This document shows positions 36,414-45,562 of a DNA stretch of 64,000 nucleotides, one piece after another. The DNA lies in NCBI RefSeq assembly GCF_000504205.1, contig NZ_AZAJ01000001.1, forward strand, positions 496,001 to 560,000, written 5' to 3'. Origin of the DNA: Methanolobus tindarius DSM 2278. GTDB taxonomy: Archaea > Halobacteriota > Methanosarcinia > Methanosarcinales > Methanosarcinaceae. Below the pieces are notes generated by a model, which was given only the letters and a program-made list of their open reading frames with translations, did not search any database and was not told the DNA's origin. Numbering within the stretch: the stretch's first letter is position 1; the number at the start of each line of letters is the position of its first letter. The position numbers were made by a program, and so were the translations under genes.

Positions 36414-37448
36414 TCAGGCAGCAATAAACTGAGATGAACTTGCATTAACAGCACTTTCTATAATATCCTCAAGATTATCCCTTGCAACATCCGTTACAGC
36501 TGCAAAGACAGTGAAGGTATTGCCAGCATTTCCATTTTCTGAGCCTATAAACTCCAGCTTTGGTTGATCCTTGTAGGATGTTACACTGACCCGCAAACCC
36601 ACAGAACCCGTGTGGAGGAACATCTTCAAATGCCCCAGGAACTGTGGGTTAATATCAAGAATGCCACTTCTGACAGATTGCATAACATCAAGAACCAAAC
36701 CTGATGCAGTTTCACCGTCCAGAAGAGCACTAAGCTCATAAGAACCTGCATAACTGCCAACATTGAAATGATTGAACTCATCATCACACGCAGTGTTACA
36801 GGCAATTGGAGTAGTATTTGATGATAAATTTGCATTCTCTTCAATGAAAGACGATTCTATTTTCTCCATAAATGAATTAAAACTTCCATCGCAGGATTCC
36901 ATTGACAAACTAAAAGTAGCTGAATCCGGATTGAAATCCTTTATAGTCGACATAATCTCAGCAACTTGTTCCCTGTCCAGCAAATCCTGTTTATTAAGAA
37001 CAACGATATCCGCATTTTTAACCTGCTTTATGATAGAATCACCCGAATGTTCCATTAGTTCACCGAACTTACTGCCATCTATCAGAGAGATAATTGGACC
37101 CATGTTCACTTCAGGACCAAAATCCATTTTCTCTATCTGCTCTTTTATTCTCAGGGGAAATGCAACACCTGTAGGTTCTATAAGAAGGATATCCGGATCA
37201 AACTGTGCCTGCACAAGGGAAATATTGGCTTCAAGGGCGTACTTTAATGTACAGCAAATACATCCTCGTGGAATTTCCTTGGACTCAAGTCCGTTGTTAC
37301 TGATAACCTGACCATCCACACCCACATCACCAATATCATTTACAAGCACTGCCACGCTGTATCCTTTAGATTTAAAGTGATTTCCCATCCGGATTATGGA
37401 AGTTGTTTTACCGCTTCCCAGAAAACCACTTACGAGTATTATGTTCAT
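36414..37448 (-). CDS. G3E (CobW/HypB/UreG-like) GTPase 1
   Basis: 344 residues. P-loop GFLGSGKTT near residues 8-16; switch/metal motif GCICCTLKY near 62-70 (CxCC, the COG0523 metal site); EPTGVAFP; and NKQDLL as G4. The C-terminal 130 residues form a small alpha/beta domain ending DIIESAVNASSSQF. COG0523 proteins deliver Zn, Co or other metals using GTP. With two CbiX/CfbA chelatase genes directly upstream in the window (convergent), Co or Ni delivery is a reasonable inference. GGAGGG precedes the ATG. Confidence 0.9.
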   Translation of the reverse strand: MNIILVSGFLGSGKTTSIIRMGNHFKSKGYSVAVLVNDIGDVGVDGQVISNNGLESKEIPRGCICCTLKYALEANISLVQAQFDPDILLIEPTGVAFPLRIKEQIEKMDFGPEVNMGPIISLIDGSKFGELMEHSGDSIIKQVKNADIVVLNKQDLLDREQVAEIMSTIKDFNPDSATFSLSMESCDGSFNSFMEKIESSFIEENANLSSNTTPIACNTACDDEFNHFNVGSYAGSYELSALLDGETASGLVLDVMQSVRSGILDINPQFLGHLKMFLHTGSVGLRVSVTSYKDQPKLEFIGSENGNAGNTFTVFAAVTDVARDNLEDIIESAVNASSSQFIAA

Positions 37449-37518
37449 TCAAACCCTCCTATACTCAGTTATTATTAGTGAAAGTTAATTTTCAGAATTC
37501 TTTGAAATGTAAAAAGTA

Positions 37519-38859
37519 TCAGAGGATGCAATCTCCTCCCTCTGCACCACATCCTGTCAAATCATGATCATAGATATCATCCATATCTTCCACCTCACCG
37601 TGAAGATGCTTATGATCATGGCTATGATGATCATGGTGGCCTTCATGGTCATCATCGTGGTGATGGTGGTCGTGATCATGAGGCTCATGCAAGCGCTGAG
37701 AGGTCATGTTCCTTTTATTGAAAGCAGATTCAACATTTTCATCCACCAGATGTACAAGTTCATTTTCATTTAATCCTGAAACTGCTGTAAGTATCTTAAA
37801 TCTGGGACCGGAATGTGCAGTTGTTTCTATAATATTCATGGAAGGACTTTCAGCATGGGAAGTGATACTTATTTTTACAGTCTCATCCGGAACTTCCATG
37901 AACATTTTGATATGTCCTACAAACTCAGGACTGTGCTTTATGATTGAACTTTTCACATTTTCAGCAATTTCCAGTGTAATCTGCCTGGCAGTTTCCCTGT
38001 CAATATCGTCTTCAAGTATCCTGTAGTCATTAGCATATGAAGCAAGTCCTGAACTTTCGCTGTCATAATGCGTATGGTTGTCGTGATGGTGATGATCGTG
38101 ACTGTGATGATCATGGTTGTGATCATGTGCATCATGATTGTCTTCATGGTGATGATCGTGCTCTTCATGATCTGCATCACGATGACTGTGATCGTGAGAA
38201 TGTGGCTTAGCAGCATGTTCTTTCACATGAGTTGCAGAAACATGCTCATCTTCTGATACAGATGGAACTATCATACTCATAAGTTCAGTGAAACCGGAGT
38301 CATCAGGACGTGATGACATCTTAATGACGCTGGCATCAGAATTGAGCTGCTGTACTGAATCCATAAGCACAGACATTTTAATAGGCTCAACAAGATCAGC
38401 CTTATTAATCACAAGTATCTCAGCATCCTCTATTTGCCTTAATGCATAGACCTTGACGGATTTCATAATTTCCTTGAAACGGCTCCCATCTATCAGTGTC
38501 ACAAGAGGAGCTACTCTGATATTGTCCCCGAAGTTCATTAATTCAAGTTCTTTTTTAATGAGATTCGGGAAAGCAATACCGGATGGTTCTACCAGAATAT
38601 AATCAGGATTATATGAGTGATAAAGTTCAGTAAGTGTTGTTTTCATGTTGAGCTTCAAGGTACAGCAGATACAGCCATTTGTTATTTCCTTAGTGTCAAG
38701 CCCGTATTTTGATATGAGATCTCCGTCAATGCCTACTTCTCCAACCTCATTGACAATTATTGCTACTGTGTGGCCCCTTTCAGCCAATTCCTTACCTACA
38801 TTAATTACTGTTGTCGTCTTTCCGCTGCCTAAAAATCCACCTATGATTATTGCATCCAT
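37519..38859 (-). CDS. G3E (COG0523) GTPase 2 with long histidine-rich segments
   Basis: 446 residues. The core parallels GTPase 1: GGFLGSGKTTT near residue 7, NGCICCTLKLN near 62, EPSGIAFPNL, and NKADLVEP as G4. A linker around residues 215-267 contains about 23 histidines, with many Asp. The C-terminus (about 395-435) adds some 17 more, then ends GCGAEGGDCIL with two cysteines. Such His-rich stretches store or sense divalent metals in HypB and CobW relatives. It lies 70 nt upstream of GTPase 1 on the same strand, with its own AGGAGG site. The histidine codons make locally repetitive DNA at about 37610-37690 and 38065-38215. Confidence 0.92.
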   Translation of the reverse strand: MDAIIIGGFLGSGKTTTVINVGKELAERGHTVAIIVNEVGEVGIDGDLISKYGLDTKEITNGCICCTLKLNMKTTLTELYHSYNPDYILVEPSGIAFPNLIKKELELMNFGDNIRVAPLVTLIDGSRFKEIMKSVKVYALRQIEDAEILVINKADLVEPIKMSVLMDSVQQLNSDASVIKMSSRPDDSGFTELMSMIVPSVSEDEHVSATHVKEHAAKPHSHDHSHRDADHEEHDHHHEDNHDAHDHNHDHHSHDHHHHDNHTHYDSESSGLASYANDYRILEDDIDRETARQITLEIAENVKSSIIKHSPEFVGHIKMFMEVPDETVKISITSHAESPSMNIIETTAHSGPRFKILTAVSGLNENELVHLVDENVESAFNKRNMTSQRLHEPHDHDHHHHDDDHEGHHDHHSHDHKHLHGEVEDMDDIYDHDLTGCGAEGGDCIL

Positions 38860-39255
38860 TTAGTCTACCTCCTGTAATGGAACCTGAAAAATACTACAAC
38901 TCAATGATATATAAAGTTGTTTACAAAGTTGGAGCGTATCCAAACATTAAGTATTTTAAAATCTATAAAAAATCAGCATCAATAAACCATAAAAATGAAT
39001 ACATGTATGAGAAAGATACACTAAATCGTAAATACACCCACTATGGTGAATACTAGAAGATAAAATAAAATCAAAAAACACTAACAATACATTGCTATAA
39101 TACAATATACAAAATAATTAAATGTAACTATTTTGTCATAATACCCAAATATAAAAGGAATTAACTTGAGATTTCAAAAGCAAAAAATCATCGAAACCAG
39201 TAAATAGCCAGCTTGCTAAAATATTACTAATAAAGGTTTATGAGGAGTTGGAAAC
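38860..39255. other. AT-rich intergenic region between G3E operon and DUF169 gene
   Basis: 396 nt with no supported gene; a small frame at 38850-39056 has no ribosome-binding site or recognisable features. It should contain a minus-strand promoter (GTTTACAACTTTATATATCA-like, near 38905-38925) for the G3E genes. For the DUF169 gene there is a plus-strand TATA (CCAAATATAAAAGG, near 39148-39160). GAGGAG lies before the DUF169 ATG. Confidence 0.35.
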
Positions 39256-39954
39256 ATGGAAAATGCCAAGATAGCAGACAAACTCGTAAAGCTCCTTGAC
39301 CTCAGGCATGAACCGGTTGCTGTAAAAGTAATTAAGAAAGGCGAAAAGATTCCGGAAGGATTCAACGAACCTGAAAAAAACATCCGACACTGCCAGTCAA
39401 TAATGAGGGCAAGGAAAGGAGAATCTTTTGTAATTCCTGCAGGCAAACATGCGTGCATGGTTGGCGCTTCAAGTCTTGGACTTGTACCGCTGCCGACTAA
39501 AGTAAAAGAAGGAGAGTTCCACTCAAATCTTGGAATGTTTGATTGTTCCGATGCTGCTGCAAATATGATATGCCAGCGCTCCGAGTTTGAAGAGGAAAGC
39601 ACCATTGCCACAGTAGTCGGACCTTTGAAAGAGTTCAAAACTAAACCGGATGTAGTCATACTTGTTGACCTTCCGGAAACACTATACTGGCTAATCCCTG
39701 CAGCTACGTATTTTGAAGGCGGAAGACAGGCATTCAGCACTGCAGCTTTTCAGGCAACCTGTGTTGATTCCACTATTATTCCAATAACCAGCGGCGAGAT
39801 GAACATGAGTCTTGGATGTTATGGATGCCGCCGGTCTACAGACATTGAAAATGATGAAATGATAGCAGGAATTCCTTACAAGAATCTGGAAAAGATAATA
39901 GAAGCCCTTGAAAAGATAAGCGATGGACCTATGCAAAAAGCAAGACAGAAATGA
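39256..39954 (+). CDS. DUF169 (COG2043) protein, copy 1
   Basis: 232 residues. Family-typical stretches are RHEPVAVKVIKKGEKIP, IRHCQSIMRARKGESF, GKHACMVGASSLGL and GEMNMSLGCYGCRR. Conserved cysteines (HCQ, ACM, CYGC) suggest metal or cofactor binding, but no function is established to my knowledge. A paralogue lies at 42394-43089 on the other strand, and DUF1847, metallo-beta-lactamase and radical SAM genes lie between them. The ATG is preceded by GAGGAG at a good distance. Confidence 0.85.
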   Translation: MENAKIADKLVKLLDLRHEPVAVKVIKKGEKIPEGFNEPEKNIRHCQSIMRARKGESFVIPAGKHACMVGASSLGLVPLPTKVKEGEFHSNLGMFDCSDAAANMICQRSEFEEESTIATVVGPLKEFKTKPDVVILVDLPETLYWLIPAATYFEGGRQAFSTAAFQATCVDSTIIPITSGEMNMSLGCYGCRRSTDIENDEMIAGIPYKNLEKIIEALEKISDGPMQKARQK

Positions 39955-40060
39955 GATTCTAAGCTTTGAGTTTAATGTTGTGCCACCACATATTTTATCT
40001 CATATGAGAGAATATCCATTTCATACATGACCTAATTCCAGGTCACCAGGTGATATCTTA

Positions 40061-40633
40061 ATGAAATGCGCATACTGCGATGATAAAATGTGCCGGGACG
40101 GCAAGGATTGTGCAGGCATAACAGACGATATAAGTTATGAAGGAAACGAGCTGAAGTCCATGAAAACTTCTGCTGCCATTGAAGCCCGGCACTATATGCA
40201 AAAAACAAGGCTTGAAGAAATTATCCTTTATGCAAAGGAGATGGAGTACAAAAAACTGGGGCTCGCTTTCTGTGTTGGTATGGAAAGAGAAGCAGAAGTC
40301 ATAACCAAAATCCTGGAAAAACATTTTGAGGTTTTCTCCGTATGCTGCAAAGTTTCTGCAATTAGAAAAGAAGAGTACAACCTTGAGAAATTGCACCCGG
40401 AGTCCTTTGACCCAACCTGCAACCCAATAGGCCAGGCAATGATGCTTGAAAAGAAAGGAACTGAACTCAATATCATCATCGGCCTTTGTATAGGCCATGA
40501 CATACTCTTTACACAACATTCAGCAGCTCCTGTAACCACATTCATCGTAAAGGACCGTGTGCTTGCACACAATCCTGCAGGAGCCATATACTCCGGCTAC
40601 TACCTGAAGAAAGTTTTTGGAATAACAGACTGA
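40061..40633 (+). CDS. DUF1847 cysteine-rich, probably metal-binding protein
   Basis: 190 residues. The N-terminus MKCAYCDDKMCRDGKDC supplies four cysteines in DUF1847 spacing. LGLAFCVGMEREAEVI, PTCNPIGQAMML and NIIIGLCIGHDILFTQHS are further conserved blocks with Cys and His. It is presumably a small metal-binding protein; the function is not known. It ends 9 nt before the metallo-beta-lactamase gene, so the two are co-transcribed. Confidence 0.85.
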   Translation: MKCAYCDDKMCRDGKDCAGITDDISYEGNELKSMKTSAAIEARHYMQKTRLEEIILYAKEMEYKKLGLAFCVGMEREAEVITKILEKHFEVFSVCCKVSAIRKEEYNLEKLHPESFDPTCNPIGQAMMLEKKGTELNIIIGLCIGHDILFTQHSAAPVTTFIVKDRVLAHNPAGAIYSGYYLKKVFGITD

Positions 40634-40642
40634 GGCACCCGC

Positions 40643-41314
40643 ATGAAAATAACCATTGTCTATGATAACAATGCACAGGAAGCACTGAAATGCGGGTGGG
40701 GATTTTCCTGCCTGATTGAAACCGGAACTAATAACATACTGTTTGATACCGGTTGGGACGGACACTTGCTTCTTGAAAACATGGAAAAACTGGAAATTGA
40801 CCCGCAGATAATTGATACACTGGTACTCTCCCACCAGCATTGGGACCACACTGGCGGCGTTACAACTTTCCTGAACATAAACCCTGATGTAGATGTATTT
40901 GTACCATCTGGATTTTCCCCACGCCTTAAAAAAGAGATAACCTCACGAATTACAAAGAAACTATATGGTGTCAGCTCACCCCAGAAAATCTGTGATAAAA
41001 TATACACAACAGGAGAATTAGAGAAAAACGGTACTGGAATTAAAGAACAATCCCTTATTCTGGAATGTGAATCCGGAAATTACGTTCTCGCTGGTTGTGC
41101 TCATCCGGGTCTGCTCTTAATTTTGGAAGCTGCATCTTCATTTGGCAAAATAAACGGAATAATCGGAGGTTTGCATGACAGCCAGGAATATGGCTCATTC
41201 AAAGAAATGGACCTCATAGGTGCAGGACATTGCACATCTCACAAAGATATTATAAGAAAAATGTATCCTGAGAAATTCCAGAAAATATATGCCGGATATT
41301 CAATTGAGCTTTGA
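40643..41314 (+). CDS. Metallo-beta-lactamase-fold protein (COG1237-like)
   Basis: 223 residues. The metal motif is SHQHWDHTGG near residues 60-70, with additional ligands in LAGCAHPG (near 155) and GLHDSQE. The family includes enzymes annotated as dihydropterin-ribofuranosylaminobenzene-phosphate synthase of tetrahydromethanopterin synthesis, and the opening TIVYDNNAQEALKCGWGFSCLIE agrees with it. The true substrate is unproven. It is co-transcribed with DUF1847 and followed 36 nt later by a radical SAM gene. Confidence 0.85.
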   Translation: MKITIVYDNNAQEALKCGWGFSCLIETGTNNILFDTGWDGHLLLENMEKLEIDPQIIDTLVLSHQHWDHTGGVTTFLNINPDVDVFVPSGFSPRLKKEITSRITKKLYGVSSPQKICDKIYTTGELEKNGTGIKEQSLILECESGNYVLAGCAHPGLLLILEAASSFGKINGIIGGLHDSQEYGSFKEMDLIGAGHCTSHKDIIRKMYPEKFQKIYAGYSIEL

Positions 41315-41350
41315 GATCCAAAAGTAAAATATCAACTGAGAAATACCTGT

Positions 41351-42334
41351 ATGACAAAAAGAATAATTTACGGCCCCATTCTTTCCAGAAGACTTGGAAG
41401 ATCTCTTGGAGTTGATGTAATCAAAACACTTGAGACTAAGAAAAACTGTAACTTTGATTGTGTTTATTGCCAGCTTGGGCATGTTCCTCTCAAAATAACA
41501 AGAACTGATAATGTAAAAGGTGTAGTCTCACCGGAAGAAGTTGTTGAAGGTTTGCGTACCTACCATAAAAACATAGAAGACCTTGACTATATCACATTTT
41601 CCGGCACCTGCGAGCCCACGCTAAACTCTGGACTTGGAGAGATGATCAAAGGGATTAAAGAGATAAGTCCTCATCCAGTTTGCGTTATTACTAATTCATC
41701 ACTTGTTGACAAAGAGAATATACGTAGAAATTTATCAGAAGCAGATCTTGTAGTAGCAACTCTTGTTTCCGGTTATGAAGAAACATTTAATGCCATTAAC
41801 AGGCCTGCAGAAGAGATCACACTTGAGAACATCATCAACGGCCTTAAAAAGATCAGAAGAATGGACAAACGCCCTATTCTTAGTATTGAAGTGATGATGG
41901 TTGATTCTAACATTGATTTTCCGGTCAACCACACAGAAAGAGAGATCGAAAAATTAAAAGAAGTATTGATAGAGATAAATCCTGATGAAATAGAAATACT
42001 CACAGTTAGCAGACCTCCTGCAGAGGACTACATTATTCCGGTTTCAGATGATAGATTAAAGCAGATTGCCACTGAATTTGAAAATACTTTTGGAAAAGAG
42101 CGTGTGAAACTTGTTCTCAAAGGAGTTAAGAAATCCCACTCAAAAATGAAACATGGCAACATCGAAGAAGAGGTTTATGACCTCATTATGCGAAGGCCCT
42201 GTACGTTCAGACAGATATCTGCATCCCTTGGAATTGATGATAAGGAACTTAAACCAATTATAGGCAGGATGCTCTCATCTGAAAGTATAGAGGAAACGAC
42301 TGTCGGAGAAAAGAATTATTACAAAATTAGCTGA
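41351..42334 (+). CDS. Radical SAM protein with C-terminal winged helix
   Basis: 327 residues. The cluster motif is CNFDCVYC (CxxxCxxC) near residues 34-41. SAM-binding stretches are DYITFSGTCEPTLNSGLGEMI and VITNSSLVD. The last 65 residues (IEEEVYDLIMRRPCTFRQI to KNYYKIS) look like a winged helix, suggesting nucleic-acid or protein contact. It resembles COG0731-type organisation, but this is not the wyosine enzyme (no flavodoxin-like part). The substrate is unknown. It is the last gene of the + strand run, and the second DUF169 gene converges on it. Confidence 0.88.
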   Translation: MTKRIIYGPILSRRLGRSLGVDVIKTLETKKNCNFDCVYCQLGHVPLKITRTDNVKGVVSPEEVVEGLRTYHKNIEDLDYITFSGTCEPTLNSGLGEMIKGIKEISPHPVCVITNSSLVDKENIRRNLSEADLVVATLVSGYEETFNAINRPAEEITLENIINGLKKIRRMDKRPILSIEVMMVDSNIDFPVNHTEREIEKLKEVLIEINPDEIEILTVSRPPAEDYIIPVSDDRLKQIATEFENTFGKERVKLVLKGVKKSHSKMKHGNIEEEVYDLIMRRPCTFRQISASLGIDDKELKPIIGRMLSSESIEETTVGEKNYYKIS

Positions 42335-42393
42335 ATCGTTTTGAAAATAAGAATTCAGTACATAATTGTACTGAATATAATTATTATAATTTT

Positions 42394-43089
42394 TTAGCAG
42401 GCGTAGCTGCCAAACATTGCCTTAGCAGATTCTACAAGAGCAGGCAACATGTCTACAGGTACACTCATAATCATTTCTTCATCCTGTATTTCAGTGTATT
42501 TCCTGCTGCCGCTGCAACCTATTGTAACACCGGCCTCACCTGTAAGATAAGGATATGAAACACCATCTGCGCAGACACTCTGTTTGCCGGCAAATCCTGC
42601 ATTTACACGTCCGCCATTCTTCTGAAGCAGTGCCTGTGAAAGTTCCATCACAATTCTTGGCTTTGCAATTACAAGGATGACATCAGGCATGAAAGTTGTC
42701 TCTTCAAGTGGTGCGTAAAGTACAGCCTTTATGGAATTTGCATCTACCATTGGAACCTTTTCCATGGTTGCCTTTGCAGCTTCAAGGGAAGCAAAGTGAT
42801 TAAGATTATAATAGACTTCACCGGATTTGAGTTTTGGACTCATCTCAGTCAGTCCCATGACAGATGCACCGCCCTTGCACATCTGGTCGTCAAGTGTAGC
42901 ATAAAAGGCAGTACCAAGCCTTCTTACATTATCTACCATCTGGCAGTGTCTTGTTGTTTCACCAATGTGTGGAATATCCTCCGGAATTTCCTCGTCGTTC
43001 CTGACAAGGTGAACTGCAACCGGGGATGTAGAAATTTGAAGTACGTCTTTGAGTTCTTTACCATATTTCTGGATATCTGCGTTGTTCAT
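42394..43089 (-). CDS. DUF169 (COG2043) protein, copy 2
   Basis: 231 residues from ATG 43087-43089, with AGGAG 8 nt before; a longer frame upstream has no such site. It parallels copy 1: TSPVAVHLVRNDEEIP, TRHCQMVDNVRRLGTAF, DQMCKGGASVMGLTEM, TIGCSGSRKYTEIQDEEMIM. It ends with two cysteines flanking the terminus (GSYAC). The relation to copy 1 is moderate, so this is an old duplication. An AT-rich divergent region separates it from the AI-2E permease. Confidence 0.85.
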   Translation of the reverse strand: MNNADIQKYGKELKDVLQISTSPVAVHLVRNDEEIPEDIPHIGETTRHCQMVDNVRRLGTAFYATLDDQMCKGGASVMGLTEMSPKLKSGEVYYNLNHFASLEAAKATMEKVPMVDANSIKAVLYAPLEETTFMPDVILVIAKPRIVMELSQALLQKNGGRVNAGFAGKQSVCADGVSYPYLTGEAGVTIGCSGSRKYTEIQDEEMIMSVPVDMLPALVESAKAMFGSYAC

Positions 43090-43267
43090 TAGAGGGTCTC
43101 CTGTAAAAGAAAAAGTTATTGTTTTTAGGATGTGCACGTATTACGCACAACTGCTATATCAAGCTTACCATTCAAGTCCAAAATCGCAATATAGAGGCCC
43201 TAAATATTCACACCCGTTAACATGTATAAAAAGATTAAAGTGTAAATCATATTTAAAAAAAACACAA

Positions 43268-44428
43268 TCATGCATCATATTCGTCCGGATATATCTTTCT
43301 CAGTTCATTGTAGAATTCAGTCAATACTACTTTATATATAATATAAACAGGAATTGCAAGAATCATTCCGAGTGCACCGAGCATATCTGCAAATATAAGA
43401 GTCAGCAAAACACTCAAAAGCGGATTAACATTTACTTTTCCTGAAATCATATACGGAATCAGATACAGGTTATCTACAAGCTGGGCCATTACAACTGTTA
43501 TTACTGCATATAGTGCGGTTGTCGGACTTACAATAAAAGCAATTATTACAGCAGGAATTGCACCGACAACAGGACCAATGTAAGGTACTATGTTCAGTAA
43601 ACCTGCAAGTGCACCAAGGAAAAACCACCCGCTTATGCCTGACAGATAAAAACCAATGCAGCAAATCAGCCCCACAACCACGCTTTCAAGAATCTTTGCA
43701 GAGAAATAATCCCTGAGACGCTTTCCGATATCAAGTATCGAAGAGGATACACAATCCTGATACTTTATCGGGAAAAATCCAACAATTTCTGTGACTATTA
43801 CATTTTTCTTGGCAAAATAAAGGCGGAACATCATTGGTATAATCAAAAGACCGGTGAATACAAAATACGATAATTTTGAGATCAGTGATGAGAAGAAACT
43901 GAAGATATAATCCCCAATTGACTGCATGTCCTCACTGGATATTAGTGGGCCTGTAGCCATATCACCATTAACAGTTGCGCTTGCATTTCCAACCATACTT
44001 CCATTCATATTCCCGGAAGGAACGCCTGATGGTGCATCACCCATTATCGGACCCATATTTGCATTATTCTGTGAAGAAAACAGATACCCATAGGTAGAAA
44101 AAAGATTGGTAATACCTGTTTCATATTCTTCCTGCGAGTTCACAAGAGAAGTCATATCTGATAACTGACCAACCAGTAACACAGACACCAGCAATACACC
44201 AATGACAACAAGAGAAACTGCATAGAATCTTCTTGACCAGAGAGATTTGTGACCAAAATGATGATTAAATTCTATGAGGATACTATCTGTAAGAAGGACG
44301 AGTATGCTTCCTATTATCAGAACGATAAATATGTCCTCAAAGTGGAACAGTACAGCAAAGAAAATAGAAAGGAATACAGATACAACGAGCATTATGCTCC
44401 ATACCTTGGAATTAGTTGTCAGTGCCAT
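43268..44428 (-). CDS. AI-2E/PerM-family membrane permease
   Basis: 386 residues with about eight membrane helices. The family motif NIVPYIGPVVGAIPAVIIAF lies near residues 290-310. A Gly/Asn/Met-rich external loop (about 115-175) interrupts the second and third helix pairs. Members move small molecules or ions by an undefined mechanism, so AI-2 transport should not be assumed. It is last in a minus-strand operon of exporter and surface proteins, 30 nt after the PGF-pre-PGF gene, with GGGAGATTAA before the ATG. Confidence 0.88.
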   Translation of the reverse strand: MALTTNSKVWSIMLVVSVFLSIFFAVLFHFEDIFIVLIIGSILVLLTDSILIEFNHHFGHKSLWSRRFYAVSLVVIGVLLVSVLLVGQLSDMTSLVNSQEEYETGITNLFSTYGYLFSSQNNANMGPIMGDAPSGVPSGNMNGSMVGNASATVNGDMATGPLISSEDMQSIGDYIFSFFSSLISKLSYFVFTGLLIIPMMFRLYFAKKNVIVTEIVGFFPIKYQDCVSSSILDIGKRLRDYFSAKILESVVVGLICCIGFYLSGISGWFFLGALAGLLNIVPYIGPVVGAIPAVIIAFIVSPTTALYAVITVVMAQLVDNLYLIPYMISGKVNVNPLLSVLLTLIFADMLGALGMILAIPVYIIYKVVLTEFYNELRKIYPDEYDA

Positions 44429-44458
44429 TTAATCTCCCTGCAAAATCTTAGCTAGCTT

Positions 44459-45562
44459 TTAAGTATTTACAGGATTTCTTTTTATAAATAAGTCTTTCAT
44501 GGATTTAAGTACAGAATCAAGAACGTTTTCTGAATCTGAATTATCTTCATCAGAACCTGATTCATGACCAGAATCTGAACCTGAAACATTCTTCGATGAA
44601 TCTCCGCCCATATCAATAACTACCACACCATCCTCAGAACTTGCATTTACTTTGCCGGTTATCGCAAAGTTACCAAATCCATTGGTTGTTGAAACGAAAG
44701 TGATGTTTGAATGATAACTTTCCGATTCATTTGAACCCGATATAACCTTTACAGGAAAAGTTCTCCAGCCGTAACTGCTGAAAAGGTTGAGACGCACAGA
44801 ATCCAAATCAATATTGTTCTCATCCAGCCACTGCTGACTTACATTGAAGAAAATACGAGTATCACTTATTTTATTATCAAGGCCGGTCCTGTCAGGATTG
44901 ATATTTACATAACGATAAACCTCGTTATCCGGATCTTCAGACACAAAAGCTGAACGGTTATTCAATACTTCAAGTGACATGCGTACATAACCTGCATTGA
45001 CTGATGATGTAAATTCCAGAGAACTGATGGGATTATCTGCTTCATTAAATGAAAACTCAGTAAGAACATTTTTGTTGAGCACCTGCATGCTTACTTCCTT
45101 TACGAGAATATTTTTGTAATCCTCACCGGATGAAACGGATCCTGAAGAACTGCTGCCGCCCCCACTTCCACCTGACATGATCTGAGAAGGAGTGGCAGTG
45201 GCTACCCAATACCACTGATTTTCCATACTTCCATTGGGATTTGAAACATTGACCATTATACTGTAATTTCCTGTTTCGGAAACATCAGGAACATAACTGC
45301 TGTTGCAAATGCCAGTATAACTTGCTACCTGATAATCATCGAGGAACCAGACAATAGTAGAATTCTCACTTACATTTGCCCGGAAGACAGGTTCACGATC
45401 AAGTCTTGAACTGATAACCGCATTGTCAGGTGAAAATGTAGCATTGAAAGTTGCTGATGCAGGAGTAATTGCCAATAATAGGATAAGAAAAACAGCTGAA
45501 ATAATAAGCCGGGCTTTAATATCATTTTTAGTGGAAAACAAGTTCAATACCTCATATTGCAT
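44459..45562 (-). CDS. Secreted PGF-pre-PGF domain surface protein
   Basis: About 367 residues. A signal peptide (ARLIISAVFLILLLAITPASA) precedes an Ig-like region (NATFSPDNAVISSRLDREP, GNYSIMVNVSNPNGS). A Ser/Gly-rich linker leads to the PGF-pre-PGF module (SLEFTSSVNAGYVRMSLEVL, GWRTFPVKVISGSNES, TTNGFGNFAITGKV). The C-terminus is Ser/Asp-rich and has no PGF-CTERM helix, so anchoring is unclear. The start is uncertain: ATG 45562, GTG 45589 and a TTG four codons after GAGG are all possible. It overlaps the end of the TrmB-type regulator gene. Confidence 0.82.
   Translation of the reverse strand: MQYEVLNLFSTKNDIKARLIISAVFLILLLAITPASATFNATFSPDNAVISSRLDREPVFRANVSENSTIVWFLDDYQVASYTGICNSSYVPDVSETGNYSIMVNVSNPNGSMENQWYWVATATPSQIMSGGSGGGSSSSGSVSSGEDYKNILVKEVSMQVLNKNVLTEFSFNEADNPISSLEFTSSVNAGYVRMSLEVLNNRSAFVSEDPDNEVYRYVNINPDRTGLDNKISDTRIFFNVSQQWLDENNIDLDSVRLNLFSSYGWRTFPVKVISGSNESESYHSNITFVSTTNGFGNFAITGKVNASSEDGVVVIDMGGDSSKNVSGSDSGHESGSDEDNSDSENVLDSVLKSMKDLFIKRNPVNT

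Noticed and set aside
37610-38215. Locally repetitive ATG/GAT-rich DNA that at first suggests a repeat array
   Set aside because: The repetition comes from His/Asp codons in the G3E GTPase and has no regular spacer, so it is not a CRISPR or satellite.
38850-39056. 68-residue frame between the G3E and DUF169 genes
   Set aside because: AT-rich, Lys/Tyr-rich, no ribosome-binding site and no recognisable feature.
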